Assembly: GCA_002426195.1 (NCBI GenBank)
Contig: DIOT01000027.1
Location: 62,001 to 126,000 of the forward strand
Direction of reading: 5' to 3'
Length of the DNA stretch: 64,000 nt
Source: Bacteroidales bacterium UBA5507
GTDB taxonomy: Bacteria; Bacteroidota; Bacteroidia; Bacteroidales; Lentimicrobiaceae
Shown: piece after piece, positions 18,881 to 28,050 of the stretch
Layout: every line of letters starts with the position of its first letter
Position numbering within the stretch: the first letter of the stretch is position 1
Notes under the pieces: generated by a model
Told to the model about the DNA's origin: nothing
Database searches by the model: none
What the model saw: only the letters and a program-made list of their open reading frames with translations
Position numbers and translations under genes: made by a program

Positions 18881-20053
18881 ATGGATTTATCAATTTACTT
18901 TGACCCTGTTGATCAAAGGTTAATTTATGACCTTTCGACCGGAAAGCCGGTAATTGGCAATACAATAAGAATTCATCATCAGGACCAATTTCCTGATCTG
19001 GCTGATTTCGATATAGCCCTGATTGGTGTACCTGATGATCGCGGAGCCCTCAATAATGAAGGCTGCGGTAACGCTCCCAATGAAATCCGCAAACACCTTT
19101 ATGAGCTATACCCGGGTGCATGGAAATCGGGTATTGCCGATTTGGGCAATTTAAAACAGGGACATTCTCAAACCGATACGATCTTCGCTCTGTCGGAGGT
19201 TATGGCATATCTTATTGGCAATAAAATATTGCCGGTAATTATCGGAGGTAGCCAAAGACTTACTTTCGGCATGTATAAAGCCTATGAAAGTCTTGATAAA
19301 ATTATCAATATTACTGTCGTTGATCCTCGTTTTGATTTAGGTAGTGGCAGTAACAGCGAGCTGAATTCCCAAAATTATCTCAGTAAAATTATACTCCTTA
19401 AGCCCAACTTCCTGTTTAACTTTACAAATATTGGCTACCAAACCTATTTCATTGATCAAACGGAGATAGAACTAATGGGAAAATTGCTTTTCGACAGTTA
19501 TCGTTTGGGGAATATAAACAGTGATTTTAAGGAAGTAGAGCCGCTCTTAAGAAATGCAGATTTAGTTTCATTTGATATCAGTTCAATAAAAGGTTCTGAA
19601 GCACCGGGTAACGGAAATGCAACTCCTAACGGTTTAACCGGTGAACAGGCATGCCAGATTGCAAGGTATGCTGCTATGAGCGATAAGCTGTCATCAATTG
19701 GATTCTTTGAGATGAATCCGCTGTACGACAGGAACAACACAACATCATTTCTGATGGCGGAAGTTATATGGTACGTATTTGAAGGATTTAGCCACCGCAA
19801 AATGGATTTCCCTTCAGCCACCAGTGATGACTTTATTAAATATACAGTTCCCACAGTTGATTTCAAAGATGGTATAGTGTTCTATAAGAGTCGGCGTACC
19901 GACCGTTGGTGGATGGAAGTTGTTTGTGGTGATGATAAACAGGTTAAATATGCTGCCCATTTCATGGTCCCATGTTCGTATAATGACTATATTACAGCTT
20001 GCGAAAATGAAATCCCCGATAGGTGGTGGCAGGTGTATCAAAAACTTATGTAG
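18881..20053 (+). CDS. Arginase/formimidoylglutamase-fold protein with degenerate metal site
   Basis: 390 residues of the ureohydrolase fold: a nucleotide-fold start (FDIALIGVPDDRGALNNEG), GCGNAPNEIRKHL (family G-x-R-x-GP-x-x-IR), GGSQ at 122-125, VDPRFD at 147-152 and SFDISS at 230-235, then EAPGNG. In active members these read GG-x-H, D-A-H-x-D and S-x-D-x-D. Here both His ligands are Gln and Arg and one Asp is Ser; three of six Mn ligands remain (D148, D152, D232). Automated tools would likely say formimidoylglutamase, but hydrolysis seems doubtful. An aromatic-rich C-terminal extension (RTDRWWMEV, PDRWWQVYQ) is not part of the basic fold. No histidine-degradation genes are nearby. Confidence 0.8.
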   Translation: MDLSIYFDPVDQRLIYDLSTGKPVIGNTIRIHHQDQFPDLADFDIALIGVPDDRGALNNEGCGNAPNEIRKHLYELYPGAWKSGIADLGNLKQGHSQTDTIFALSEVMAYLIGNKILPVIIGGSQRLTFGMYKAYESLDKIINITVVDPRFDLGSGSNSELNSQNYLSKIILLKPNFLFNFTNIGYQTYFIDQTEIELMGKLLFDSYRLGNINSDFKEVEPLLRNADLVSFDISSIKGSEAPGNGNATPNGLTGEQACQIARYAAMSDKLSSIGFFEMNPLYDRNNTTSFLMAEVIWYVFEGFSHRKMDFPSATSDDFIKYTVPTVDFKDGIVFYKSRRTDRWWMEVVCGDDKQVKYAAHFMVPCSYNDYITACENEIPDRWWQVYQKLM

Positions 20054-20108
20054 TCGATTTATTCAGCTGATTATCCGGCTAAAAACTTAACCGTAACAAT
20101 TAAAGCTT

Positions 20109-21401
20109 ATGAATCAAATCATCTTCTTAATAACGCTGCTTATTACACTTGGAGTGTTTGCATTCAGCATGCGGAATCTTTGGTATAATTTCTCTCTAAC
20201 CCGCCATGAGAAAGTGTCGGATTGGGGGAGGAGAATCGTAATTATGCTAAAAGTCGCCATTGCGCAAACAAAAATATTTCGATATCCCCTTGCCGGTATC
20301 TTCCATGCACTGGTGTTTTGGGGATTTATTGTAATCACTCTTGGAAGCATCGAAATGGTTATTGACGGACTTACCGGTACCGAAAGGATTATGTCTTCTA
20401 CCGGATGGTTCTATAACTTTGTTACTGCTTCCGGCGATATAATGGCTTACATTATCATCATCAGCATTCTGATTTTTACGGGTCGCAGGTTATTCTTAAG
20501 AATAAAACGATTTTATGGAATTGAGATGCAGCCTAAATCGAAATACGATGCATTGATAGCTCTTTCAATTATCATGCTTCTTATGTTATCTCTGGCAGGC
20601 TTAAATATCAGTTATTTCCAGATACATAAAATGGAATATGCAGGTCTGTATCCTGTAAGCGCATTGCTGGCTGCAAATACTCTGGAAGGCTTTAGTATTT
20701 ATGAATTGCATTTTATACATAATTTCTGCTGGTGGAGTCACATCTTGCTGATATTTTTATTCGCAAACATTCTGCCTTACTCAAAGCATTTTCATGTTTT
20801 TACATCCATACCCAATGTTTTTCTGAGCAGATTAAAACCACTGGGATATCTCAAGAATATGCCTTCTGTAACAGCTGAAATAAAATACATGCTTTATCCT
20901 GAAACAACAGAAGCTCCCGCTGAAACTGTTGCAGAAAGATATGGTGTTAAAGAAGTAAATGATGTCACATGGAAAAACTACCTCGACTCCCTGGCATGTA
21001 CTGAATGTGGTAGATGTACCGACAACTGCCCGGCCAATATAACGGGTAAAAAATTGTCACCCAGGAAAATTTTCGTGGATTTAAGAGCCAGGATGAAAGA
21101 ATATTCAGTGGGGCGGAAGAAAATGGGCGAGACATTTGAAGATGGCAAGACACTCCTGCATAGTTATATAACTGCCGAAGAATTATGGGCCTGTACAACC
21201 TGCAATGCATGTGCAACAGAGTGCCCGGTAAATATTAATCACCCTGCATTAATCTTAGACATGAGGAGATATCTCGTTTTAGAAGAATCTTCAGCACCAT
21301 CAGGTTTAAATGCCATGTTTGCCAACATCGAGAATAATGGAGCACCATGGCAGTATCCTCCTGAGGATAGATTAAACTGGCTGAGTGACCTTAACAAATA
21401 A
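20109..21401 (+). CDS. Membrane Fe-S oxidoreductase (HdrE/NarI-like membrane part fused to 2x[4Fe-4S])
   Basis: 430 residues. Five membrane segments (about residues 2-25, 60-85, 100-122, 155-178, 210-230) with His residues suited to bind heme b, followed by a cytoplasmic ferredoxin-like domain with two clusters: CTECGRCTDNCP (near residue 297) and CTTCNACATECP (near 362). This resembles the fused electron-transfer subunits of heterodisulfide reductase-type complexes. It is probably a quinone-linked electron carrier that works with the CCG-domain protein encoded 6 bases downstream. Substrate unknown. Confidence 0.85.
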   Translation: MNQIIFLITLLITLGVFAFSMRNLWYNFSLTRHEKVSDWGRRIVIMLKVAIAQTKIFRYPLAGIFHALVFWGFIVITLGSIEMVIDGLTGTERIMSSTGWFYNFVTASGDIMAYIIIISILIFTGRRLFLRIKRFYGIEMQPKSKYDALIALSIIMLLMLSLAGLNISYFQIHKMEYAGLYPVSALLAANTLEGFSIYELHFIHNFCWWSHILLIFLFANILPYSKHFHVFTSIPNVFLSRLKPLGYLKNMPSVTAEIKYMLYPETTEAPAETVAERYGVKEVNDVTWKNYLDSLACTECGRCTDNCPANITGKKLSPRKIFVDLRARMKEYSVGRKKMGETFEDGKTLLHSYITAEELWACTTCNACATECPVNINHPALILDMRRYLVLEESSAPSGLNAMFANIENNGAPWQYPPEDRLNWLSDLNK

Positions 21402-21407
21402 TCTGAA

Positions 21408-22208
21408 ATGATGGAACAACAAATTCAATATAGTGTGCCTATAATGGCCGATCTGGCAGCATCCGGTAAGTATCCCGAGTATCTTTTCTGGGTAGGATGT
21501 GCCGGCGCTTTTGATGCCAGATACAAAAAAGTTACTGTAGCTTTTGCGCGACTTCTAAACCATGCTAATGTCGATTTCGCAATTCTTGGTAGCGAAGAAA
21601 CCTGCAATGGTGATCCTGCAAGGAGAGCCGGAAATGAAATGCTGTTTCAAATGCAGGCTTTAAAGGTAATTGAAATACTTAACCAATATCAGGTTAAAAA
21701 GATTATCACATGCTGCCCTCATTGTTTCAATATATTCAAGAATGAATATCCCGATTTAGGAGGTCATTACGAAGTAATACATCACTCGCAGTTCTTGCAG
21801 GAGTTACTTGATAATGGCAGACTTAAAGTGGATAAGCAGGTTTTGAAAAACCAGTCATTAGTATACCACGACCCGTGTTATTTAGGTCGTGGAAATAACA
21901 TTTACGAACCTGCCAGAGAGGTAAATAACGCTTTGGGAACCACCAACGTTGAGATGCCGCGAAACAGAAGTAAAGCCTTGTGTTGCGGGGCAGGTGGAGC
22001 TCAAATGTTCAAAGAATCGGAACCTGGTCAAAAAGAAGTAAACGTAGAACGGACAGAGGAAGCAATAAAAACGAAGGCCGGTATAATTGCTACATCTTGT
22101 CCTTTCTGTATGACTATGATAACCGATGGTCTTAAGTTCAAAGGAAAAGAAGACGAAGTGAAAAATTACGATATTGCTGAACTCCTTTACCAGGCAATCT
22201 TTAAGTAG
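21408..22208 (+). CDS. CCG-domain (HdrB/GlcF-like) Fe-S protein
   Basis: 266 residues with two Cys-rich CCG repeats. The first spans WVGCAGAFDARY to TCCPHCFNIFK; the second spans YHDPCYLGRG, ALCCGAGGAQMF and TSCPFCMTMI. Such domains bind a non-cubane [4Fe-4S] cluster in HdrB and occur in glycolate and glycerol-3-phosphate oxidoreductases. It is most likely the catalytic or terminal partner of the membrane Fe-S protein just upstream. No flavin subunit is encoded nearby, so the physiological substrate remains open. Confidence 0.88.
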   Translation: MMEQQIQYSVPIMADLAASGKYPEYLFWVGCAGAFDARYKKVTVAFARLLNHANVDFAILGSEETCNGDPARRAGNEMLFQMQALKVIEILNQYQVKKIITCCPHCFNIFKNEYPDLGGHYEVIHHSQFLQELLDNGRLKVDKQVLKNQSLVYHDPCYLGRGNNIYEPAREVNNALGTTNVEMPRNRSKALCCGAGGAQMFKESEPGQKEVNVERTEEAIKTKAGIIATSCPFCMTMITDGLKFKGKEDEVKNYDIAELLYQAIFK

Positions 22209-22241
22209 AAATATCCTTCAGTTCTCTTAAGTTTGGATCTC

Positions 22242-23612
22242 TTACGCGAAAATCCAGCCATTTGAGATATAAGCGTTGAACAGGTATGTGGTCCATATCA
22301 GGTTAACAACCAATAGAGTTATCAGAGAAATTGTTTTCAATCTGACTGATATTCTGTCCTGAAATAACCATATACCTATTGCACCTGAAAGAATAAAGAA
22401 TCCAAGGTCAGTAAAATCAAAGAATCTTGAGTATTCTGCAAGGAAAAAAGTAGCTAAACCAACCAAAGCCGGTAAAACGATTAATAAGCGGTTATTATAA
22501 TTCGTACGTTCAATATATTCGAATGCTGAATATAGAAGAATATAAGCAAAAGGGCTACAAATTGTAAATCGAAATAAGCAATGGAGACTTCCACCTCTGA
22601 AAAGCAGAACATACATTGTTATTCCGACCAGATAAACGGCTGACAATAGAACCATATAGTCCTTTGGGTTCCTGTATTCCAAGGGTATTACCGCCTTATT
22701 TTTCTTTATTACCCGTATAAACGACTTAATAAGCAGGTACAGAAGTGGAATGAAAATCAGAAAGATCACACATAGGTTAATGCCAAAACCTTCATGAGAC
22801 CAGTCCTTAAGCTCTGTTGGAATAGTAAAGGCATTTTCCCAGTATTTCTGAACTGCAAGGAATTGGAATGGACTCTCACTGTCCTGGATCACAGCAACTA
22901 AAAATGTACCTACAATTAAAGGGGTTACCCGTAGTAAAAAGTTTATAATTGTTGTTATGATTCTTTTGTGAGATAGCAGGAAAAATAGCTCAACACACAA
23001 AATTGAAAGGGCTATAAAAGTAAAAGTTGGTCTTGTCAATGAAGCCAAAAGGAATGCAATAAAGTAGATCCAGTATTTATTCTTAATAAAACCATAAACT
23101 CCCAGACTGATAAACAACATAAAAGTTGCTTCAGTATATGGAATCAGGAAGATTACCAAACCAGGAAGCGATAAACTAAGTATTGCATTAATTAAAAGAG
23201 ATTTTCTTTCTGAAAGATTGAGAAGCAACAAAATAGAGATAGAAAAAAACAAATAGTTCAAAAACAGAATTCCGATAGAAGGAAGACCGGACATTTTCCA
23301 AATAAGTGGAAATAGTGGGAAGAATGCATAGATATAATCACCATTCGAGCTTATGGTATCGTATCCATGATTTTTTATCTGTTCGTAATGATCACCATCC
23401 CATTGTACATAATTGGTATCCGTTAATTGGATATATGGCTCATTCACCTGCTTTCTTTCTCCGTTTTCATTAGTCCAGTTATTTGATATAATACCCAGGC
23501 TATTATGGTAAACAGATGGTGATTGGAGAACTGAAAAAATCAACCAAAACAAAATCAGCGATGCTGCTTGTATCAGAATGACCTTGATTAAACCGGATGT
23601 TTTTTCAGGCAT
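22242..23612 (-). CDS. GT-C membrane glycosyltransferase-like protein (PIG-V/mannosyltransferase type)
   Basis: 456 residues with about ten to twelve hydrophobic segments. The first extracytoplasmic loop has WDGDHYEQIKNHGYD followed by FFPLFPLIW; a WDGxxY...GY motif with PLxP is characteristic of PIG-V-like GT-C transferases that use polyprenyl-phosphate sugars. It should act at the outer face of the inner membrane. It lies 10 bases after the 608-residue membrane protein gene and likely shares its transcript. The acceptor is unknown. Confidence 0.7.
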   Translation of the reverse strand: MPEKTSGLIKVILIQAASLILFWLIFSVLQSPSVYHNSLGIISNNWTNENGERKQVNEPYIQLTDTNYVQWDGDHYEQIKNHGYDTISSNGDYIYAFFPLFPLIWKMSGLPSIGILFLNYLFFSISILLLLNLSERKSLLINAILSLSLPGLVIFLIPYTEATFMLFISLGVYGFIKNKYWIYFIAFLLASLTRPTFTFIALSILCVELFFLLSHKRIITTIINFLLRVTPLIVGTFLVAVIQDSESPFQFLAVQKYWENAFTIPTELKDWSHEGFGINLCVIFLIFIPLLYLLIKSFIRVIKKNKAVIPLEYRNPKDYMVLLSAVYLVGITMYVLLFRGGSLHCLFRFTICSPFAYILLYSAFEYIERTNYNNRLLIVLPALVGLATFFLAEYSRFFDFTDLGFFILSGAIGIWLFQDRISVRLKTISLITLLVVNLIWTTYLFNAYISNGWIFA

Positions 23613-23622
23613 ATATCAAGAC

Positions 23623-25449
23623 TTAGTCGAGTGTGTATGCAAGTACCTCAAAGTTATCAATCCAAACCTTGTTTTTTCCGGTATAATATACGTAAGTATG
23701 GACTATTTCTTTCCCTGTAAAGATTTCCGGCGTTTGATAAATGAGAGAAATTTTGTTCCATTGGCCGGGAACAAACTCTTTTTCAGGTTTACCAAGAGCC
23801 CGGTATTTAATATGATTACCACTATTATTCAAAGTAGTTATAACGATCAAAACTTCATCGTTTAGGGGCTGATCGGAGTATACCATTATTGATGACTTAA
23901 CGTAGCAGTAATACTCGTCAGTTAACCGCTTATAAGCTATTCTGAAATCAGGGGAGTATATCGCATCAGGGTTAAGTTCAAACATTCCTGTACCACTGAA
24001 TGGCTTAGGTGCCAGACTATCAGTAATGCTGATATCGTCAAACGAATTTTGATGCAGAATTCTATTGTTAAATTTTATATCTGCGGGCATTTCATCAACC
24101 GCAGTCAACGACCTTTCTATGAGAAGCAGTTTTTTATCCTCTTCAGTTACACTGTTTTTCCCAAGGATTCGGAAGTAGTACTCTTTGGTCATTCTACTTC
24201 CGTCGATAATTGCCCATTTAACCTGCCATGTCTGATGCAGATTAAGAATGGTAAGCAAGCTTATCAACACCCAGGCAACCGTCCTTACTAATAACTTCTG
24301 TTTTGATAAATACTGAATGAAGAAACCTGTAGGGATTATAAGCACTGCGTATGATTCAATAAATGCCCGCCATCCGTAGCTTACTAAGCTATTAAATGCA
24401 GCAACGAGGTATGTTAACAGAAACAGATAGATAACTGCCGGCCAAAAATATTCCTTATATTTCTTATAAGTCATAATCAACCCTGCAATTCCAAGAAGGC
24501 TTAAGGGCGAATATATGAACCATCCCTTTCTGAAACTGAACAGCACATGAGCAAATTTCGGTCTGAAATAATCGAATGATGCACCTGCTTCGCTGTATAT
24601 ATTCAGCAAATACTCACCACCATACTTCTTGTAATACAAAAATTGTGGGAGCATGATAAGTCCCATGACCACAACAGCTAATATTATTTGAGGGAGTATT
24701 TTCCTGATGAGGTCAGGTCTGGCATTAAGAGAATTCTCTTTTCTTGTTATAAATAAGTAGATATAAAAAACTGGGATAATACCTATAAAGATATCTGAAG
24801 GTCTGATCGCTAAGATGAGACCAAGTGCGACACCTAAAATAAGTGCATTTAAGTAATTCGGCTTATCATACCATTTAAGGGTGTACAATATTACCAGCGC
24901 AAATAGGGTAAAAAGATAAGCATGAGGTACGTCATTTCCCCATGACACGAAATATAGCAGATTTGTTCCAAGGAGTAAGACTAAAAGCGTGAGTGTGGTT
25001 ATTTTTTCATTGAAGAACCTCAGTAGTATTTTTCGGCTCGCAATAAATCCAATTACACACCAAAGCCCACCAAAAATAATCAATGCCCACTGGTAAGGTG
25101 CCGAAAATCCATCAGCCGGATATCCTGCTGCTTTTGCATAAAAATGAGCGGTAAAAAAGGCAGGTGTCCATATATATGACATCCCCTTATAAAATCGCAT
25201 GATATCTCCACCGTGCTTACTCTTGGCGACCTGAAAATAAGTAGGGGTAACATTATACTGCTCGTTGATCTTCTTATACCAATCAGTTTTTAATTCAACA
25301 TCCTTATATATATATTTAGCCGGTAAATGCATGTAGTATCCGAAATTGTCAAAAGAGATAAAATTCTTCTGCTTAAGAATAAAATCGGAAGAGATGGTTA
25401 GTATTGAGTAAAGGATAATGAACCAAACAGACAATTTTTTATACCACAT
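23623..25449 (-). CDS. Polytopic membrane protein, GT-C/dolichyl-mannosyltransferase-like
   Basis: 608 residues. The N-terminal membrane helix is followed by an acidic first loop (ISFDNFGYYMHLPAKYIYKD), a typical GT-C layout where the Asp may be catalytic, then about ten more membrane segments to residue 400. The last 180 residues form a soluble, beta-rich extracytoplasmic domain (NSFDDISITDSLAPKPF, then NKVWIDNFEVLAY), like a carbohydrate-binding jelly-roll. I cannot name an exact family. It is paired with the PIG-V-like gene downstream, so both may modify a lipid-linked glycan or surface glycoprotein. Confidence 0.6.
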   Translation of the reverse strand: MWYKKLSVWFIILYSILTISSDFILKQKNFISFDNFGYYMHLPAKYIYKDVELKTDWYKKINEQYNVTPTYFQVAKSKHGGDIMRFYKGMSYIWTPAFFTAHFYAKAAGYPADGFSAPYQWALIIFGGLWCVIGFIASRKILLRFFNEKITTLTLLVLLLGTNLLYFVSWGNDVPHAYLFTLFALVILYTLKWYDKPNYLNALILGVALGLILAIRPSDIFIGIIPVFYIYLFITRKENSLNARPDLIRKILPQIILAVVVMGLIMLPQFLYYKKYGGEYLLNIYSEAGASFDYFRPKFAHVLFSFRKGWFIYSPLSLLGIAGLIMTYKKYKEYFWPAVIYLFLLTYLVAAFNSLVSYGWRAFIESYAVLIIPTGFFIQYLSKQKLLVRTVAWVLISLLTILNLHQTWQVKWAIIDGSRMTKEYYFRILGKNSVTEEDKKLLLIERSLTAVDEMPADIKFNNRILHQNSFDDISITDSLAPKPFSGTGMFELNPDAIYSPDFRIAYKRLTDEYYCYVKSSIMVYSDQPLNDEVLIVITTLNNSGNHIKYRALGKPEKEFVPGQWNKISLIYQTPEIFTGKEIVHTYVYYTGKNKVWIDNFEVLAYTLD

Positions 25450-25583
25450 ATTGTTTCCGTTTATGGATTTATAGAAACAAATGTATTGAAATTTATCAAT
25501 TACCGACTGTCAGAATCCAAGTTTGTTTCAATAGTTCAAGTGCATGATGTTGCATTGAATTATCAATACATCACCGATAGAAG

Positions 25584-27107
25584 TTACACGGTTACAGTAT
25601 CGTTGAAATTGAAAGACTTAAGTGCTGAAACCGATATTCTCTGCTGCTTCATTGAGTCTCTTTCTCTGATTGTGACCGTATCATCTTCAAGTGTTTGATG
25701 ATCAACGGTGATACAATAAGGGGTGCCAATGGCATCCTGACGACGATAACGGCGACCAATTGAATCTTTTTCCTCATACTGGCACATGAAGTTCATCTTC
25801 ATTTCATCCATTATCAATCGTGCTTTCTCAGGAAGACCATCCTTAGCAACAAGAGGTAAAATGGCCAGTTTAACAGGAGCAAGTACTGCAGGTATTTTCA
25901 TTACCACTCTTTCAGAGCCATCTTCCAGTTTCTCCTCTGTATATGCATGACTTAAAATTGCAAGGAATGTCCTGTCAAGACCAATGGAAGTTTCCACAAC
26001 ATAAGGAACATAACTTTCATTAAGCTCCGGATCGAAATACTGCAGCTTCTTTCCTGAATAATTCTGATGTGCATTTAAGTCAAAATCGGTGCGTGAATGA
26101 ATTCCTTCAAGTTCCTTAAATCCTATAGGGAAATTAAATTCGATGTCAGCTGCAGCATTTGCATAATGGGCAAGCTTCTCGTGATCATGGAAACGGTAAT
26201 TATCCTGACTGAAGCCAAGTGAAAGGTGCCATTTCATGCGTTCACTCTTCCAATATTCAAACCATTCAAGTTCAGTGCCGGGTTTAACAAAAAACTGCAT
26301 CTCCATTTGTTCAAACTCACGCATACGGAAAATGAACTGACGAGCCACAATCTCGTTTCTGAAAGCCTTACCAATCTGGGCAATACCGAAAGGTATCTTC
26401 ATTCTGCCGGTCTTCATAACATTCAGGAAGTTGACGAAGATACCCTGCGCAGTTTCGGGTCGGAGATAAATAACGCTCGAATCATCAGATACCGAACCTA
26501 TTTTGGTTGAAAACATCAGGTTAAACTGTCTAACCTCAGTCCAGTTTCTGGTACCTGAAACCGGGCAAACAATTTCAAGGTCTCCAATAAGTTTTTTAAC
26601 GGCATCCAGATCGTTTGCGTCTAGTGCCGAATACAAACGACTTTTGGCTTCATCTATCTTCTTTTGATTCTCAAGAACGCGCTGATTTGTTTCTCTGAAT
26701 TGCTGTTCATTAAAAGAGTCGCCAAATCGCTTTGCGGCCTTTTCAACCTCCTTATTTATCTTATCCTCAATTTTGGCAACATAATCCTCAACAAGAACAT
26801 CGGCCCTGTATCGCTTTTTCGAATCCTTATTATCAATCATAGGATCGTTGAAAGCATCAACGTGCCCTGAAGCTTTCCATATAGTTGGATGCATAAATAT
26901 GGCTGAATCGATCCCAACGATATTCTCATTGTATCGCACCATGGCGTTCCACCAATATTGTTTTATATTGTTCTTAAGTTCTACACCATTCTGACCATAG
27001 TCATATACGGCACTTAAGCCATCATATATTTCACTGCTTTGAAAAACAAACCCATACTCTTTAGCATGGGATATCACTTTTTTAAAAATTTCTTCGTTAT
27101 TTGCCAT
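25584..27107 (-). CDS. glyQS: Glycine--tRNA ligase (homodimeric type)
   Basis: About 507 residues, class II aminoacyl-tRNA synthetase of the single-chain alpha2 type, charging tRNA-Gly. Motif 2 region: FRNEIVARQFIFRMREFEQME; motif 3: ETSIGLDRTFLAIL. The C-terminal anticodon-binding domain includes LAPVKLAILPLVAKDG and RYRRQDAIGTPYCITVDHQT. The ATG at 27107 (MANNEEIFKKVISHAKEYG) matches the family start; the upstream extension is Cys-rich noise. The alpha2 form, rather than separate glyQ and glyS, is usual in Bacteroidota. Confidence 0.96.
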   Translation of the reverse strand: MANNEEIFKKVISHAKEYGFVFQSSEIYDGLSAVYDYGQNGVELKNNIKQYWWNAMVRYNENIVGIDSAIFMHPTIWKASGHVDAFNDPMIDNKDSKKRYRADVLVEDYVAKIEDKINKEVEKAAKRFGDSFNEQQFRETNQRVLENQKKIDEAKSRLYSALDANDLDAVKKLIGDLEIVCPVSGTRNWTEVRQFNLMFSTKIGSVSDDSSVIYLRPETAQGIFVNFLNVMKTGRMKIPFGIAQIGKAFRNEIVARQFIFRMREFEQMEMQFFVKPGTELEWFEYWKSERMKWHLSLGFSQDNYRFHDHEKLAHYANAAADIEFNFPIGFKELEGIHSRTDFDLNAHQNYSGKKLQYFDPELNESYVPYVVETSIGLDRTFLAILSHAYTEEKLEDGSERVVMKIPAVLAPVKLAILPLVAKDGLPEKARLIMDEMKMNFMCQYEEKDSIGRRYRRQDAIGTPYCITVDHQTLEDDTVTIRERDSMKQQRISVSALKSFNFNDTVTV

Positions 27108-27183
27108 TTGGCAAAAATACAAACAAAATTTCGTATACTTGCACCCTTTTGGCAAGCAATCCACAATTTTAAGTCTCATCAAA

Positions 27184-27303
27184 ATGAAGAAAGCCATTGT
27201 CTCCCTAAAGAGATTTTTAGATCCACATTATCAAACTTTCTTTTCTGAATACAAAGTCGACCTCAAACCAAGGTATGGTAATGGCACTACCCCCCCCCCA
27301 TAA
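27184..27303 (+). pseudogene. N-terminal fragment of the methyltransferase-like gene, out of frame at a C10 tract
   Basis: An ATG at 27184 opens a 39-codon frame (MKKAIVSLKRFLD start, through a segment ending PRYGNGTTPPP) that reaches a TAA right after a run of ten C at 27290-27299. With nine C the frame would run straight into the HKRLYDIINSNRAQYK sequence of the downstream gene. The peptide reads like genuine coding sequence and its start lies at a natural spot after glyQS. It is most likely the true start of the next gene. Confidence 0.65.
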
Positions 27304-28045
27304 GCGGCTTTATGATATAATCAATTCAAACAGAGCCCAGTACAAGCTGATGCTATCTAATATATTAAGATATAAAGATAAGTTTCAGTCAATTAAAAAA
27401 AGTATTGAAGAAAAAAACAGCCAGAATCCTGTTTACAATAATGGATTTCTTCCCGGATTGGATATTTTCGGTATATACACCATAATTGCAGAATACAAGC
27501 CTCAAACGTATATAGAAGTAGGGTCCGGCAATTCTACAAAGGTTGCATATAAATCTATAAAAGAAAATAATCTAAAAACAAAAATCATTTCAATTGATCC
27601 TCAACCCCGGGCAGAGATTGATAAAATTTCGGATGAAATAATCAGGGCTCCGTTCGAGGACATCAACTTTGATTTCGTGTTTGCATTAAAGGAGAATGAT
27701 ATACTTTTTATCGACAATTCACACCGAATTCTTCCAAATTCCGATTCAATGGTGTTCTTTCTTGAGGTTTTACCAAATCTCCCCAAGGGTGTGATTGTGC
27801 ACATACATGACATTTATCTGCCATATGATTATCCTCAGTTTATGTGCGACCGGTTTTATTCTGAACAATACGGATTAGCTATGTATTTACTAGCAAACAA
27901 AGATAAATATCAAACTATTTTACCAAATTATTTTATTTCTGAGGATAAGGAATTAAGCACTATTATTGAACCCATATGGAATCATCCCAACCTGAATAAT
28001 GTTGAACGTCATGGAGGCTCCTTCTGGATAAAGATTACTCAATAA
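27275..28045 (+). CDS. SAM-methyltransferase-fold protein, probably frameshifted near its start
   Basis: 256 residues as read from the ATG at 27275, but the first residues (MVMALPPP) arise from the C-tract in the wrong frame; the genuine N-terminus probably begins at 27184. The body has a Rossmann core: TYIEVGSGNSTKVAYKS (SAM-binding Gly-rich loop), KIISIDPQPR (acidic end of strand 2), NDILFIDNSH and GVIVHIHDIYLP. This fits class I methyltransferases of the kind found in surface-polysaccharide loci. Substrate unknown. It is divergent from glyQS and convergent with pth. Confidence 0.75.
   Translation: MVMALPPPHKRLYDIINSNRAQYKLMLSNILRYKDKFQSIKKSIEEKNSQNPVYNNGFLPGLDIFGIYTIIAEYKPQTYIEVGSGNSTKVAYKSIKENNLKTKIISIDPQPRAEIDKISDEIIRAPFEDINFDFVFALKENDILFIDNSHRILPNSDSMVFFLEVLPNLPKGVIVHIHDIYLPYDYPQFMCDRFYSEQYGLAMYLLANKDKYQTILPNYFISEDKELSTIIEPIWNHPNLNNVERHGGSFWIKITQ
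27290..27299 (+). repeat. Homopolymeric C10 tract inside a coding sequence
   Basis: Ten consecutive C residues in an otherwise AT-rich region, exactly where the reading frame of the methyltransferase-like gene is lost. Such tracts slip during replication and can switch genes on and off; they are also frequent sites of sequencing error. Confidence 0.9.
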
Positions 28046-28050
28046 TGAAG

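Noticed and set aside
25486..25698. 70-codon plus-strand frame between the membrane protein gene and glyQS
   Set aside because: Its second half lies antisense within glyQS and the peptide has no recognisable features.
27108..27197. Longer N-terminus for glycyl-tRNA synthetase
   Set aside because: The added 30 residues are hydrophobic and Cys-rich and do not belong to the family; MANNEE at 27107 is the natural start.
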